DNA from: Lepidodermella squamata
Lineage: Eukaryota; Gastrotricha
NCBI GenBank assembly: GCA_047495785.1
Contig: JBLDXI010000009.1
Location: forward strand, 1,550,001-1,614,000
DNA: 64,000 bases
Reading direction: 5' to 3'
The notes beneath the pieces are model-generated. The model had not been told where the DNA came from and did no database searches. It saw only the letters and a list, made by a program, of their open reading frames with translations. Made by a program: the position numbers and the translations under genes. Below, piece after piece: positions 22,412 to 33,776 of this stretch (position 1 is its first letter; every line of letters begins with the position of its first letter).

Positions 22412-23137
22412 TTTCAACAAAAATCTCAAATTCACACACTAGAAAACAGAGGATTGGGGCTAGAATTACAGGGGGTTACTATTTAAGGTACATGAAATAC
22501 GGTATGATGCGTATGTTGTTCTCTGCGTGGCTGTTCTAATGCGAACACATTTTTCTTATTACCAACCACAAACGTCGAAAAGGCAGCTCATTTTTTACTG
22601 GCATTGCGCTGTTATGTATTATAGCGTATTTAATGGCGAGGCATTTTTTTCGCCTGATTCATATTCACAAAAAGTGAGCTCTTCAAAACATGCGAACTCA
22701 GAACTGCTGGGCGTATTAATGAGGCTTAGAGTCTAGTGCTATCGCGCGATTTTCAAATTTGATGATTCATATTAAATCTCAGCTGTTGGGAATTTTCTAC
22801 CTATAACCTCTAACATAGAATGTAGAGGTTTATTACACTTTGGTAAAAGATGAATCATAATATTGTGATGTTGTTTTTTGTTGATTTTTTTCCTGCCTTC
22901 GTTGCTTCGCGGATCTTCGAGAAAATACGCTTTTATCAAAGTCTAGGGTACATTTATTTATTATTATTTTATATTACTTATATTACTTATTTGTACGTGT
23001 GCCCTCTGCACAAAAAAAATCAAAATCCAGCAAATCAACGGCCAAGTTAGAGCTGGAATGCCTCATTTCGGCCGCTTCCTAAATTCGGCCGCTGCGACCT
23101 AGTTTCGGCCATCGGCCGAAATTTGGACACTACCGTG
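22412..23137. other. Intergenic spacer, nothing recognised
   Basis: AT-rich, no gene seen. The last 80 bp (about 23060-23125) contain four TTTCGGCC/TTCGGCC units, which border the inverted-repeat element that follows. Confidence 0.35.
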
Positions 23138-23775
23138 GCGTGGGGTAACTTGGCCGTAAAAGTCGCCTTCTGGTCGATTTCACATCGAAAAAAACCTTGT
23201 TAACGAAATTCTTTTCATAGGAACATTCCTTGCCACCTGAGCTACAACTCCCTTTTTACCGAATTCGAAAATCGTTTATCAAATGACAAGGTAGGTCAGT
23301 ACCAACTCGGTCATTTTAGGCGCTGAGACTTTGAGCGTTTGTAACAAGGAATTGTGGGGATCGGAGGAAGACGCCGTTTTCACAGAAAGATTCCTCTCGG
23401 TGATATCTTTTCAAATGACACCTTGAATTCAGAAAACTGAAGCGAGCGATAATTACCTGAATTTTTTTGGAGCAACTTGGCTGATTTTTAACGTGCGAAA
23501 TGCGCACTTAAATTTGGCCTAGACATGAGAGGGCGTGATGAATCATCGTCCTAGTTTCTGCACGATGGTTCATCGCCAAGTGAAAAAAGCCATGCGGCCA
23601 AGTTACCCCACTTGGTCAAGATCACTTCAACCTCCACAGAATTGATTGCTTTTATCTGTTGTCGACCGGGTTTTGACCAATTGATCGAGAATTGAACGGA
23701 GATTTTTTCGTATAAAATTTAAAGCGAAACCAGTTACCGGAGACGTAAAGTTACCCCGGCCAAGTTACCCCACGC
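23138..23775. mobile_element. Inverted-repeat element (MITE-like)
   Basis: A perfect 19-bp inverted repeat, GCGTGGGGTAACTTGGCCG, occurs at 23138-23156 and as its complement at 23757-23775. A partial third copy of the right-end sequence (GGCCAAGTTACCCCAC) sits inside at about 23595-23610. No coding frame of substance lies between. I could not identify a target-site duplication, so the superfamily is open. Confidence 0.6.
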
Positions 23776-24384
23776 AATTCAAGAAATTATCATTGTTTTG
23801 AGCCAATCTGATTCATGATTTTTCAAGCACGTGATCGCAAAAAATAATTACAAATGCGGGCGAGAGGGCTCATGTCGTTTCTCAAGTGCTTTGTTACCAT
23901 AAACACCACAGGTTCAGGCATCACGTCGTCAAGGAAAAGCTCACAGGTAAATAAACAAAGGCGATTTCCATACTCGGCTTGCCGAGTCGAATTTAACGTT
24001 ATCAAACTTGAAGTATTTGCGTGATTGGATGAGGTATTGTCCGAAATTAGGGCACCAGGTCAGGAGTCTAGGTGACTACAAAATTAGCCAAAAATCAAGG
24101 TAAAATCGTCCGGACTTGCGGAAACCGGCATTCAATAGCCAAAGAACTCCTCTATAATTCTGCATTTGCCGAATATTATCTAAAAATCACAAATCACCTG
24201 GCTGGCAAAGTAGAAAAAACACAAAAAGAGGCCAAATTTAGGGCCGGATGCTCTACTTTTATTCAACCAAAACATTTTACACTGCCCTCGGCAGAATTCA
24301 AAAATGTCCTTTTCAACGGCACAATAAAGTTTAGGCTTGAGGTAGTTCATAATTAGCCGCAGTTCATTTCGAGATTTTAAGAAG

Positions 24385-24878
24385 TCAAGCCTGGGGTACA
24401 CGTTTCATGTATCGCTTGCAAACAACATCTCCCACTTCCATCGTCTGTAAATAAAACCGTAAAAAAATTTTAATTTTAAAAATTTATTGACCTGGATAAA
24501 GGTATCGCCCTGCAATTCACGCGTGATTTTCTGCGGCTTGATCGAGCCATCAGCAGACGCCGACATCTCCATAACGAGTTTGTTGCCGTCTTGCCACATG
24601 GTTTTCGCCTTAACCACCTTGCCGCCTTGGAATTCCGCTTGGGTCTCGTCGCCATTCACCGCAAAAGTGTTAGGTTTGCTCGGCATAAATGAAGACACAA
24701 CGTTGATGGTCAACTTATCATTGTCAACTGCCATGTCGACAGTTCCTTTTGATAGAGAGGCCATTTTTCGGACGAGAAAATTAGCCCCCATTTCACCGAG
24801 GAACGCCTCGAAATTTTCATTACGCTCACACTGCCAGCGACCAGCAAAGCCTTGCCACGGGTTCTGAGATTCAGTCAT
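24385..24878 (-). CDS. FABP-like lipid-binding protein, copy F
   Basis: Two exons (24878-24492, 24444-24385) give 148 residues. FAGRWQCERNENFEAFLGEMGAN begins the fold, PNTFAVNGDET is continuous (the intron found here in copies A-E is absent), and the last exon reads TMEVGDVVCKRYMKRVPQA with the Arg-Tyr pair. It has the best conserved C-terminus of the array. Its 3' UTR and last exon are the source type of the relic at 17881-18051. Confidence 0.82.
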
Positions 24879-25076
24879 GACTTCACGGGAATAAAAAATA
24901 AACCCTATCAAACTTGATCGATTTATTTTAAACAAAAGTGAGAGGTTAAAAGCTGATAAAAGAGATAATAATTTTAGAACTATCACTCGGCAGAGGAGAT
25001 TTTTCGGCTTATATTAAGAACAGGGGTGATAAAGTTGAAAAGGCTTCTGGTCATGAGATTTAGCTCTTGTGAAAAA

Positions 25077-25573
25077 TTAATCGCTTCGCTTGAGGTAGCG
25101 GCGGCAAACAATTGAGCCGATTTCCATAGTCTGCGAAACAAGGATGACAAAATTTCAGATTATCATGCGCTATAATATTGATCAGTATTTACCTGCACAA
25201 GTTCGTCTCCAACAATTTCACGAGTTATCTTTTGCGGTTTGATGTGGCCATCTTCCGACTGAGATAGGTGCATGATGAGTTTGCCGTTTTCCCACGTTGT
25301 TTTCGCTTTCACATTCTTACCGCTGAAGGTCGCCGGGGTTTCGGGTCCATTAACGTGAAATGTATTCGGCGCGATTGAGATGAAAGACGACAGAACGTGA
25401 ATTGTAATTTTGTCACCATCGACGATCACTTCGACGAGGCCTTTCGACATGCCTGCCATTTTTCGAATGAAGAAATTCGCGCCCATTTCCCGAAGAAAAT
25501 CGTCGAAATTTTCGCTTCGTTCGACGTGCCATTTGCCAGCAAACACTTTCCATGGATTTTCTTCAGATGCCAT
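25077..25573 (-). CDS. FABP-like lipid-binding protein, copy G
   Basis: Two exons (25573-25193, 25130-25077) give 144 residues. FAGKWHVERSENFDDFLREMGAN, FHVNGPET without an intron, IVGDELVQ at the exon end, and TMEIGSIVCRRYLKRSD. Exon structure matches copy F, and both have MSKG/LSKG after the lid helices, so F and G look like the most recent pair. Cytosolic carrier role inferred from fold. Confidence 0.82.
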
Positions 25574-25989
25574 TGTTGTAAAGCCGGCGATGAGACTCGT
25601 CAATAAAATTGTAAAACTTACAAAATCAGAGCAATATTGCATAGTTATAGTGTCAATATCTTATTCTTTCTTTCAAAATGAGATGATTTATTGAAGAAAA
25701 CGAAGCAACGAATCAAACGTTTAAATACAGGCAAACAAACAAAGTATGATACAAATTGACCGGACACGAGGCAGCCTTAAAGCGACGATCATCTCTATGT
25801 CAAACAAAAAAATCACGGTGGTCCATTGATAAAATTCATCAAAACAAGGCGGGCGCGCGAAAATTCGTGCACTTGAATGATTGACGAAGCGAAAATACAA
25901 ATAAAACAATCAGTTTTAAAATTAGCTTGATATCTGTAGGCAGTCGCGGAATGTAAGCGCGTTTTAGCTATACATGATTGATCATCTAT
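25574..25989. other. Spacer between FABP copies G and H
   Basis: AT-rich sequence with no credible ORF, repeat or element. It should contain the promoter of copy G at its left part and the 3' UTR of copy H at its right part. Confidence 0.3.
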
Positions 25990-26531
25990 TTAAGCTCGAA
26001 CATGTGTCTGCTTCGCCACGACCTTGCCGATTTCCATGGTCTAAAGCAAAACGCAGGCTCGAATTATGAATTATTGCCTAACCAGGATGAAAAATCTATA
26101 CCTGAATCATCTGGCCGTTGACAATTTCACGGGTGACTTTCTGCGCCTTGACGTTGCCACTCACTGACGTTAGTTGAACGATTAGTTTGCCATCTGCGTA
26201 GGTAGCTATTGCCTTGTACTTTTCGCGGCCGAAGTCGGCAATAGTCTCACCGCCATTAACGTGGAACTCATTTTCAGGCTGCGTGTGCTGAAAATGAATG
26301 GAAGTTGTCAAAAATGAATACTTAATTTCGCCGGCAATTAAATCTCACCATAGTCGAGGTCATCTGAATTTTAATCTTGTCGCCATCGACTTTCATTGTC
26401 AACGTCGACGATACCTTCGACGCGATTTTTCGAATCGCCCATGGCACGCCGACTTCAGCGAGGAATTCCTCCATCTGCTCTGAATCGGTAACTTTCCATT
26501 TACCGTCGAATTCTTGCCAAGGGTGCGACAT
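25990..26531 (-). CDS. FABP-like lipid-binding protein, copy H
   Basis: Three exons (26531-26349, 26287-26102, 26040-25990) give 139 residues. It is the most diverged copy: FDGKWKVTDSEQMEEFLAEVGVP at the start and TMEIGKVVAKQTHVRA at the end. The terminal Cys and the Arg-x-Tyr/Phe ligand pair of the other copies are missing, so ligand binding may differ. Its first intron is phase 0 and lies after TSTM, a position used by no other copy. It is the first gene of the array in transcription order. Confidence 0.78.
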
Positions 26532-26788
26532 TCTCGAGTAAATTTACCTAAATAAAATTGTTGTCGAGCTCTAATTCGGAAGACACTGATATAACAAAGA
26601 GCGGTGCGAATAGCCTTTTATCTTTCTTTATTGCGATAACATTGCGATAAGTAACCGGCAAAAATCACAAATTTTCATGCGAGGAGGAAAAATAAAAGGC
26701 CCTAAAATAAGGGTGTTTTTAATATGATTTGATGTCTTGAATAACAACAATTTGAACTGGTTTAGTCGTGTTCAAGAATGGGGCGTAA

Positions 26789-27111
26789 TATATTTTTTCC
26801 TTCATCGTAATAATACGATGTTTTATAATGAAAATGTATAGTAGCACATAGACCAATGCGATAAAACAGATGGTGTAGTAGTAGTAGGTTAGGCATGGAG
26901 TTTTTTGCCTGCTGGGCAAACATATGAAGACAGCTTTTGTACATCTACTCAATAATAGTCACAAAGACGCTATGGTGAACAGAAAAACGAGTGAGCCGTG
27001 TGAATTTATATGATGAAAATTCAGCGAAATTTGCATAGCGAACGTTGAAAGAACCGAATTGACAATATTTACAACTATTTTTGTATACCTATAATGCGTT
27101 TTAAAAATTTT
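26789..27111. repeat. Dispersed repeat, copy 1
   Basis: About 320 bp closely matching 54984-55320 in the same orientation, with small indels and scattered substitutions. Both copies keep a minus-strand frame encoding CLPSRQKTPCLTYY followed by a hydrophobic segment (CFIALVYVLLYI). It may be an unknown transposable element or two copies of a gene exon. Confidence 0.75.
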
Positions 27112-27169
27112 CTTGGCAATTTTCTTTTTGGGACCAAAAAAAAGCGACATAAATTCGTAATAACATCTA

Positions 27170-27348
27170 AAGGGTGGCCAAAAAATTCCGCAGAGCGGGA
27201 ATTCGCTGCGCACCATTTTAATGAGGAGTTTCAAGAAATTGAGGAGTTCCATTGCAAAAGAATGCTTGAATTTCTTCAACTTCTTAAAATTCCTCATTAA
27301 ATTGATGCGCAGCGAATTCCCGCTCTGCGGAATTTTTTGGCCACCCTG
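27170..27348. mobile_element. TA-flanked inverted-repeat MITE
   Basis: A 179-bp near-palindrome: ends AAGGGTGGCC... and ...GGCCACCCTG are inverted for about 40 bp (GCAGAGCGGGAATTCGCTGC core), flanked by TA on both sides (27168-27169 and 27349-27350). Ends and TA target fit a Tc1/mariner-type non-autonomous element. Confidence 0.7.
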
Positions 27349-27765
27349 TAGCAATACAAATAAGTCATAAATTTACTGGTTTATATTACGGAATAATGTG
27401 GGATTATAGTTACGTATTAGGTGATAGGCATCCTAAGAGTTGGAGAATCAGAACTGGCATCAAGCCATGAGCCACAGGTTAGCCGTTTTCTGCCTCAAAT
27501 TAGGCAGAATTTTCCGCTATTTAGCTTTTTCTGCCTAAATTGGTAAGTAGGCGCTTGAATCGCGTAAAACTCCACAAAATACCGTCAAAATTGAATTTTG
27601 TAGTCCATCTTGCAATAATAACTAACCTAAATGGCCCATTCCGTGAATAATTCATCGTTGGCGCCCATAATAAGGTGGTATAACACGTATAACATAAAAC
27701 GTGGTACTTCGCCTGTCTTCACTCTCACAGAAAAGACGGGTTAGCGTAATGCAAAAAAACCGCAT

Positions 27766-28435
27766 AAAGGCGCCTTAGCCTAAGGCGCCCTGTATTTTCG
27801 TAAGACGCCTTGAAGGCGTCTTCGAGGCGCCTTTACTAAGGCGTCTTAGCCTGCTGAGGCGCCTTTACTAAGACGTCTTAGCCTGCTGAGGCGCCTTTAT
27901 CAAGACGTCTTTGTGGCAGAATTGAGCTTTAAAAAAATCTATCAATAAATCTATATAGGTTGTTGGGTTCGAACCCACGCACAATCATCCTCTCAGACAA
28001 CCCATCATCCTCTCTAACCACTACGCCACCACTGCTCTTGAAAACATTGTGCGATTTTTTGTTACTTGATCTGAATTTTTTTTGGTCAGTTGCACTCGCA
28101 AAAAATGTCAAGTCCCTGAAAAGACGTCCTAAGAAGACGACTTGGTAAGGCATCTTTAAAAGACGACTTCGTAAGACGTCTTAAGAAGACGCCTTGGTAA
28201 GCCATCTTTTAAAGACGCCTGGGTAAGGCGTCCATGACGAAGACGTCTTGGCAAGGCGCCTTAAAATTTTTGATTTTTTGTCAAAGTCCCCGGCTGACCG
28301 AGTTTTTTGTCATTAATCAGCCTAGGCTGTGAATCACAGCCCTCTAAGACGCCTTAGAGTGATGAATCATGATGCAAGGCGACTTGAAGACGCCTTAAAG
28401 GCGCCTTGGAGCGGCTCTAAGGCGCCTTAGGCCTC
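27766..28435. repeat. Array of GRCGYC palindrome-like motifs
   Basis: Two clusters (about 27766-27913 and 28115-28435) contain roughly two dozen copies of variants of AAGRCGYCTT, i.e. AAGGCGCCTT, AAGACGTCTT and mixed forms, at 10-30 bp spacing. Many are exact palindromes. They flank a 200-bp centre with a tRNA-like unit. The order alternates irregularly, so this is not a simple tandem repeat. I do not know this type of element. Confidence 0.7.
27959..28035 (-). ncRNA. tRNA-like pol III unit (tRNA pseudogene or SINE head)
   Basis: On the minus strand an A-box TGGCGTAGTGG (28028-28018) and a B-box GGTTCGAACCC (27975-27965) lie 43 bp apart, the spacing found in tRNA genes. The T-arm stem-loop TGGGTTCGAACCCA is perfect. 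The acceptor arms do not pair, so it is not a functional tRNA as it stands. A tRNA-derived SINE promoter or a decayed tRNA gene are the two readings. Confidence 0.55.
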
Positions 28436-28559
28436 ATCAAACCCGTCCTAAAAATGAGAGTGTTGGAGCGGCGAATTAGTGATTATCTTTCTATCTTTGA
28501 TTTTTTAAATATAATGCGTTATCGATTATCGCCTTCACCAGAATGGAAGCTTTTTGGTT

Positions 28560-28880
28560 AAGGTCGAATTACATTTCTGTCCAAAGGATAGTTCGGCTTT
28601 ACAATGCATATGTGTTGCCTATTTTATTATTTAACTGCAGTATTTAACTGCAGGTCTGACCAAAGCGCAGTGGAATCGCCTCGACTCTCATCACCGAAAG
28701 AAGCTAAGTCGGCTACTCGGTATAAGGTACCCTGATACCATCAGCAATGAAGCCTTGTATGCCAAAACCAATACATCGAGGCTGTCTGATACAGTCAGGA
28801 AAATGCGATGGCGATACCTCGGTCACGCGCTTCGAAAGCCATGGCACGCCCCTGTTCAGTTTCATCAACACAGCCCCCAC
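28560..28880 (+). mobile_element. Fragment of non-LTR retrotransposon reverse transcriptase C-terminus
   Basis: Interrupted frames read RVRLYNAYVLPIL, then W-x-RLDSHHRKKLSRLLGIRYPD, ISNEALYAKT and MRWRYLGHALRKP. This order of motifs is typical of the region behind the reverse transcriptase of RTE/CR1-like LINEs. There are internal stops and a small duplication (ATTTAACTGCAG twice at about 28627-28650). It is a dead scrap. Confidence 0.7.
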
Positions 28881-29343
28881 AGTGTCTTCCTTAAAAACAT
28901 ACACGGAAACCGTTTTGGCGAAAATTCGACAATGAACTTGAGAAATTCTATCGCCTTTACTACGCAGTTATTTTCATTTACTGCTGTCCCAAACCTGTTT
29001 CGGTTGATGTTGCTACGTTCGTGGAATCTGTTCCACCTTCCAGGTGATTTTTGTGTTTTACTTTGATGAACTTGTCTAGCAATATGATAATTTAGCGTCC
29101 CACTTCCACACCAGAAAAGCTTTAATTGACGCCGATACTCTAGAAATAAAACTGCACCGAATTCTTTTCATCTTCTGGAACAAACCACCTGTAAGATCCG
29201 CCGCGCATTTAAGGGTGAAGGCGATGTTTCTGAATTGAATAGTTTCACACGGTTGTTGCTAGGCAATTCATCACTATATATTGCAGCCACTCTGTCATTT
29301 TCCAATATTTTTTTCTGAAATTTTTGAAATCGCTAAAATAAGC

Positions 29344-30102
29344 ATGGGTTCAGGCAGTTCACGGGCTGAAGTGGCAAATCGACACATCGTTTCTTCGGCT
29401 GCTCACAAAGTTGGCACTTCAAGTAGTGAGCGACCAAATGATAAAAGTAAGTCAATGGAAATTGGAAATATCCTTTTCTGCAATTTTTTTTCATGACAAG
29501 CTTTTATGAAAAATCAGCTTTGTCTTTTGTCTTTGACAAAACTGATGCTTTATTTTTGTGCTATGAACTAGGTACGAACTATGAACTATGAACTATGAAC
29601 CATGCACTAATTTTGCAGATGTCGCTTATAATAAATATAATGTGTCGTTTAAAAAGTCAATGTAACGTAGGTTTTAAATCGAGACCGGGGGCGTAAGGTT
29701 GAACGCGAGATCGAATCTGCATCGAGAAATCGGAATCGGCATTTATTTTCTAGTATGTTATCGTAGGATCTCGTAGGTACACTATCGGTAAAACTCTTTG
29801 GTTTCTTTTAGGTTATTTCTGCAATAATTGCTCACTTAATCTGTGAACTCATATCATTTGTATAACTAGGATCGCAAAAAGTGACAGCGCTGAACGCGAG
29901 GATGATTAAACGCCTCTCGTTTGACGCAGCCGAGGCACAAGTTCATCAGAAGCAAGCATTCCCGCTTCCCGACATGATTTTCGGCAATGGATTTAATGAT
30001 TCGTTTCGTACACGAGGACTCAATAGGACCGACATGCAGATGGCGAAAAAAGTCACTGAATACCGAGCTGTTCCGAGTTCGTCGCGCTATGTTGCCCTCT
30101 AA
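29344..30102 (+). CDS. Small protein with N-myristoylation motif, unrecognised
   Basis: Two exons (29344-29446 and 29870-30102) separated by a 423-bp intron give 111 residues. The N-terminus MGSGSSRAE fits the N-myristoylation rule (Gly2, Ser6), suggesting membrane attachment. The second exon carries SFDAAEAQVHQKQAFPLPDMIFGNGFN and ends in RYVAL. I do not recognise the family. The intron is unusually long for this window and contains a GAACTAT triplication (about 29575-29598). GT-AG junctions and frame continuity support the model; composition is protein-like on both exons. Confidence 0.55.
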
Positions 30103-30388
30103 ACCTGAGCGACTTGATCAGTGAATTACCTCGGTTTTTTTACACAGCTTCAACAATAAAAGTCATTTTTACGGACATATCTCTCCATTTTACTGTTTAA
30201 ATATAAGAACGGAGCACGCCATTGGTTGTTGATCATTTTTTAGGGCGAGAAATTTTAAATCAAGTAAATTTCGCAATCCTGGGGTGCAAAAACCGTTGGC
30301 ACACGAACAACTAGAATTTGATAGGTACATATAACGCAGCCATGTGATGAGCATCTATCAGTCAAAGTTGAAACCTGAAAGCTAGTGG

Positions 30389-31155
<767 letters not shown>

Positions 31156-31200
31156 GATGAAAAACAGGCTATTAAAGCTTCAAATCTAAAAACAAATTGG
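31156..31200 (-). other. Candidate trans-splice acceptor before NAA10
   Basis: On the minus strand AATTTGTTTTTAG ends at 31186, 30 nt before the NAA10 ATG; an AATAAA lies upstream of it (about 31223-31228), suitable for WDR61 polyadenylation. This fits processing of a two-gene transcript. Confidence 0.45.
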
Positions 31201-31301
31201 AAATGTTTCAATGCTTGTGAATTTATTCACGTTTGATCACAAATTTTTATGAAAAAGAATTGAACAGCAGAAATAAACACAGCGATGCAAGAGCTAGGCA
31301 A

Positions 31302-32210
31302 TCACACTGGGCAATCGTAAATGTTGATTGAAGCATCATCGGAGACCGAAACGATTTTTGAACCGTAATTGTTGTATCGTGCGCACCAAACCTGGTCGGT
31401 GTGCTCTGTGAAGGTGTGAATACAAGCCCGAGCGGCGGCATCCCAAACTTTGACGGTTTTGTCTGACGAGGAGGTTACAAAGTGACGATTGTCAGGCGAG
31501 AAGTGAATGCTCAAAGCCCATGAAGAGTGCGCGGAAAGAGTTCCAATAGGAATGCCATGCTCAGTTTCAAACAGCCTCACGTGGCCGTCATCACTGGCAG
31601 TAACTACAATCTGAGTATCAGCCGAAAAAGCTACACTTCGAATAGGCATAGCATGAGCGTCAATTTGCTGCAAACGCTTGCCGGTGGTTACATCAAAAAC
31701 ACAAAGACGACCATCCGAACTGCCAGATGCGATAAACCGGCCATCCGGGCTGCATGCAACACTTAAAACGAACCCGGCATCCGTGTTGAAGGTTGATCTA
31801 ATGGAGCCACTGTCGACGGCGAAAAGGTTAACAGACCCTGTGTGGCTGCCGGAAACGATCAGTCGAGAATCGGGTGAAAACACAACGCCCCATACATCGG
31901 TTGGATTCGCCTCGAAACACTTGAGCATCTTGCCGATTTCCAGATCCCAAATTCGAATAGAACTATCCATGCTGGAAGAAACAGCCAACGTTCCAGTGGA
32001 ATTTATATCAACGGAGACAATTCCAAGCTGGCATCCCTCCATGGTATACCGAAGTTCTAGGTTATCACGGTTCCAACGCCAGCATTTGAGCATGTCATCA
32101 ACAGATCCAGTGACAATATTGTCAGAGCCTTCACGATCATTTCGAACCCAGGCACAAGACCAGATGTTGTCATCATGGGCCTGCTCTTTTTTGTAAGCCA
32201 AGGTATACAT
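31302..32210 (-). CDS. WDR61: WD-repeat protein 61 / SKI8 homologue
   Basis: Intronless frame of 302 residues. Seven WD repeats are visible by their Gly-His-like starts and Trp-Asp ends (WKWN/WRWN, IRIWDLEIGK, VKVWDAAARACI, with central ones degenerate to LFAVDSG and VFDVTTG). Start MYTLAYKKEQAHDDNIWSCAW and the end YDCPV match WDR61/SKI8, a subunit of the SKI complex in 3'-5' mRNA decay and of the PAF1 transcription complex. Length equals the family (about 305). It probably leads a two-gene unit with NAA10. Confidence 0.9.
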   Translation of the reverse strand: MYTLAYKKEQAHDDNIWSCAWVRNDREGSDNIVTGSVDDMLKCWRWNRDNLELRYTMEGCQLGIVSVDINSTGTLAVSSSMDSSIRIWDLEIGKMLKCFEANPTDVWGVVFSPDSRLIVSGSHTGSVNLFAVDSGSIRSTFNTDAGFVLSVACSPDGRFIASGSSDGRLCVFDVTTGKRLQQIDAHAMPIRSVAFSADTQIVVTASDDGHVRLFETEHGIPIGTLSAHSSWALSIHFSPDNRHFVTSSSDKTVKVWDAAARACIHTFTEHTDQVWCARYNNYGSKIVSVSDDASINIYDCPV

Positions 32211-33776
32211 TTTCTACGAATAAGAAAATTAAATATGAATGGATTCATCATAAAAAGCATCGAATATATTCCATTCAAATATCCATCATTCGGAGTCGAA
32301 TACGCCGCTTTAAGCACAGAAGGATATTCATTTCTGATGACTGATCAACATTTTACGGCTACACTGACCAAAATTCAGACTTTCTCTCCTCAACATGGAG
32401 CCGTTGGAAATAAGACGAATAAAATAAGTACGTTGCGTTTAAAATGATGGGACCGTAATGATGAATCGTTCAAGTTTTATTCTACTTCGAGAGTTGAATC
32501 GGAAAACAGGTTAACAGTACAAACACTACCTTAAGCTTAATAACCACAATAAAATTCTTCTAAAACAAAAGAGAAACTCGGTGCAACTTTGCTCGTTAGT
32601 TGCTTTGCAGTAACTATGATCTTGGCGCATATAGCCTGTTCCTCGATCACTCTTTGCGTCTCATGCTGCTATAGATATGTGGAATCACTAGAATAGATGT
32701 GATACTGAAAATTTAACTGAAAGTCTCTGCGTTGTTCGTTGCACGACGAACCTGCGAGTCTACTCCCGATAGAGTCGGTTATCGGTTATCGAATTAATTT
32801 TTCCACTTTCTTGTCTATCGCGGACTCTCTACGGCCGATGTCATTGAACGCGATGGACAGTGAAATGAATCGTTGGAATCCGCCAAATCCTAAGAAAGCC
32901 AATGGCATTGTCACCCTTGACAAACGGATGGCATTCGGCAGACGTAAATGACATTTTAAGTTACCAAATCTAACTAGTCACGCTTGTAGGATTTTTGGAC
33001 GAGAAGTCAGAATTCAACGGTTGATTTGAGCCTCTAAGTACGGAACCCTGATTACTGTTGCCTGTTGCGAGGTGACGACGGTCAAATCCGGTCAAAGTGT
33101 TCATAAGAGATATTTCCCGGGTTGCATCCCATTACCTCATAAACTCAACTTTAACTCAAGAAACTTAGAAACTACAAAAACTACAACAAAAACAAGGACC
33201 TTGGAAGCCGGGAAAAGCCGGAATATACAGCTCCCCCAGTTAATTTTGACTTGAACCGCATTGCAACCCTTCATAAATATAGTCGAAACTAGGCATTTCA
33301 CAATAACATTCTGTTATTTAGTTAATACAAAATTTATAGTAATTTTTTAATAAAAAATAAGATATGTCATAGACATGCGCGGGAAAAAATGTTATCATGT
33401 GCGCTTATTATTTTATCATCGCGCCTTTTTTGAAGCGTATCGAGCGATTTCGCGCAATGTAAGGTTAACCTTTACCGGCGTGTAACGACGTGTAAAGCTT
33501 CTCGCCCGGGGCCAGGCTTAGAAAGCTTTGCCATCATTATTAAGAACTGCCATAGTTATTCTTTTTCCAGCTGTCGCATATTAATTATTCGAAATCGGTA
33601 ATCGCAGTGTTAGAAAAATGCCAACATCTGTTTCGTTGAAACTTAGCTTTAGCTTTTGTCTTAGTTCGACGTCGTCTCATTGAGATTCTGTTTGATTTTA
33701 GCAGTATTTCCCCACATTTTCTTGTTCATTTCTTTTGAAGGTTTAATTTTGATTGTTGAATTCTGATGAAATTCTG
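32211..33776. other. Long intergenic region between divergent genes
   Basis: It separates the minus-strand WDR61 and the plus-strand TANGO6 and so should hold both promoters. Short open frames (for example 32739-32951) are not protein-like enough to call. The last 350 bp are pyrimidine-rich and may contain a TANGO6 leader. No repeat or element seen. Confidence 0.35.

Noticed and set aside
13258-26531. Tardigrade SAHS-type secreted proteins as an alternative for the FABP-like array
   Set aside because: SAHS proteins share the barrel fold but have signal peptides; these copies start directly with the barrel, so ordinary cytosolic FABP-like proteins are the simpler call.
32739-32951. 70-codon plus-strand ORF upstream of TANGO6
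   Set aside because: No motif, no splice continuity to TANGO6 and AT-rich surroundings.
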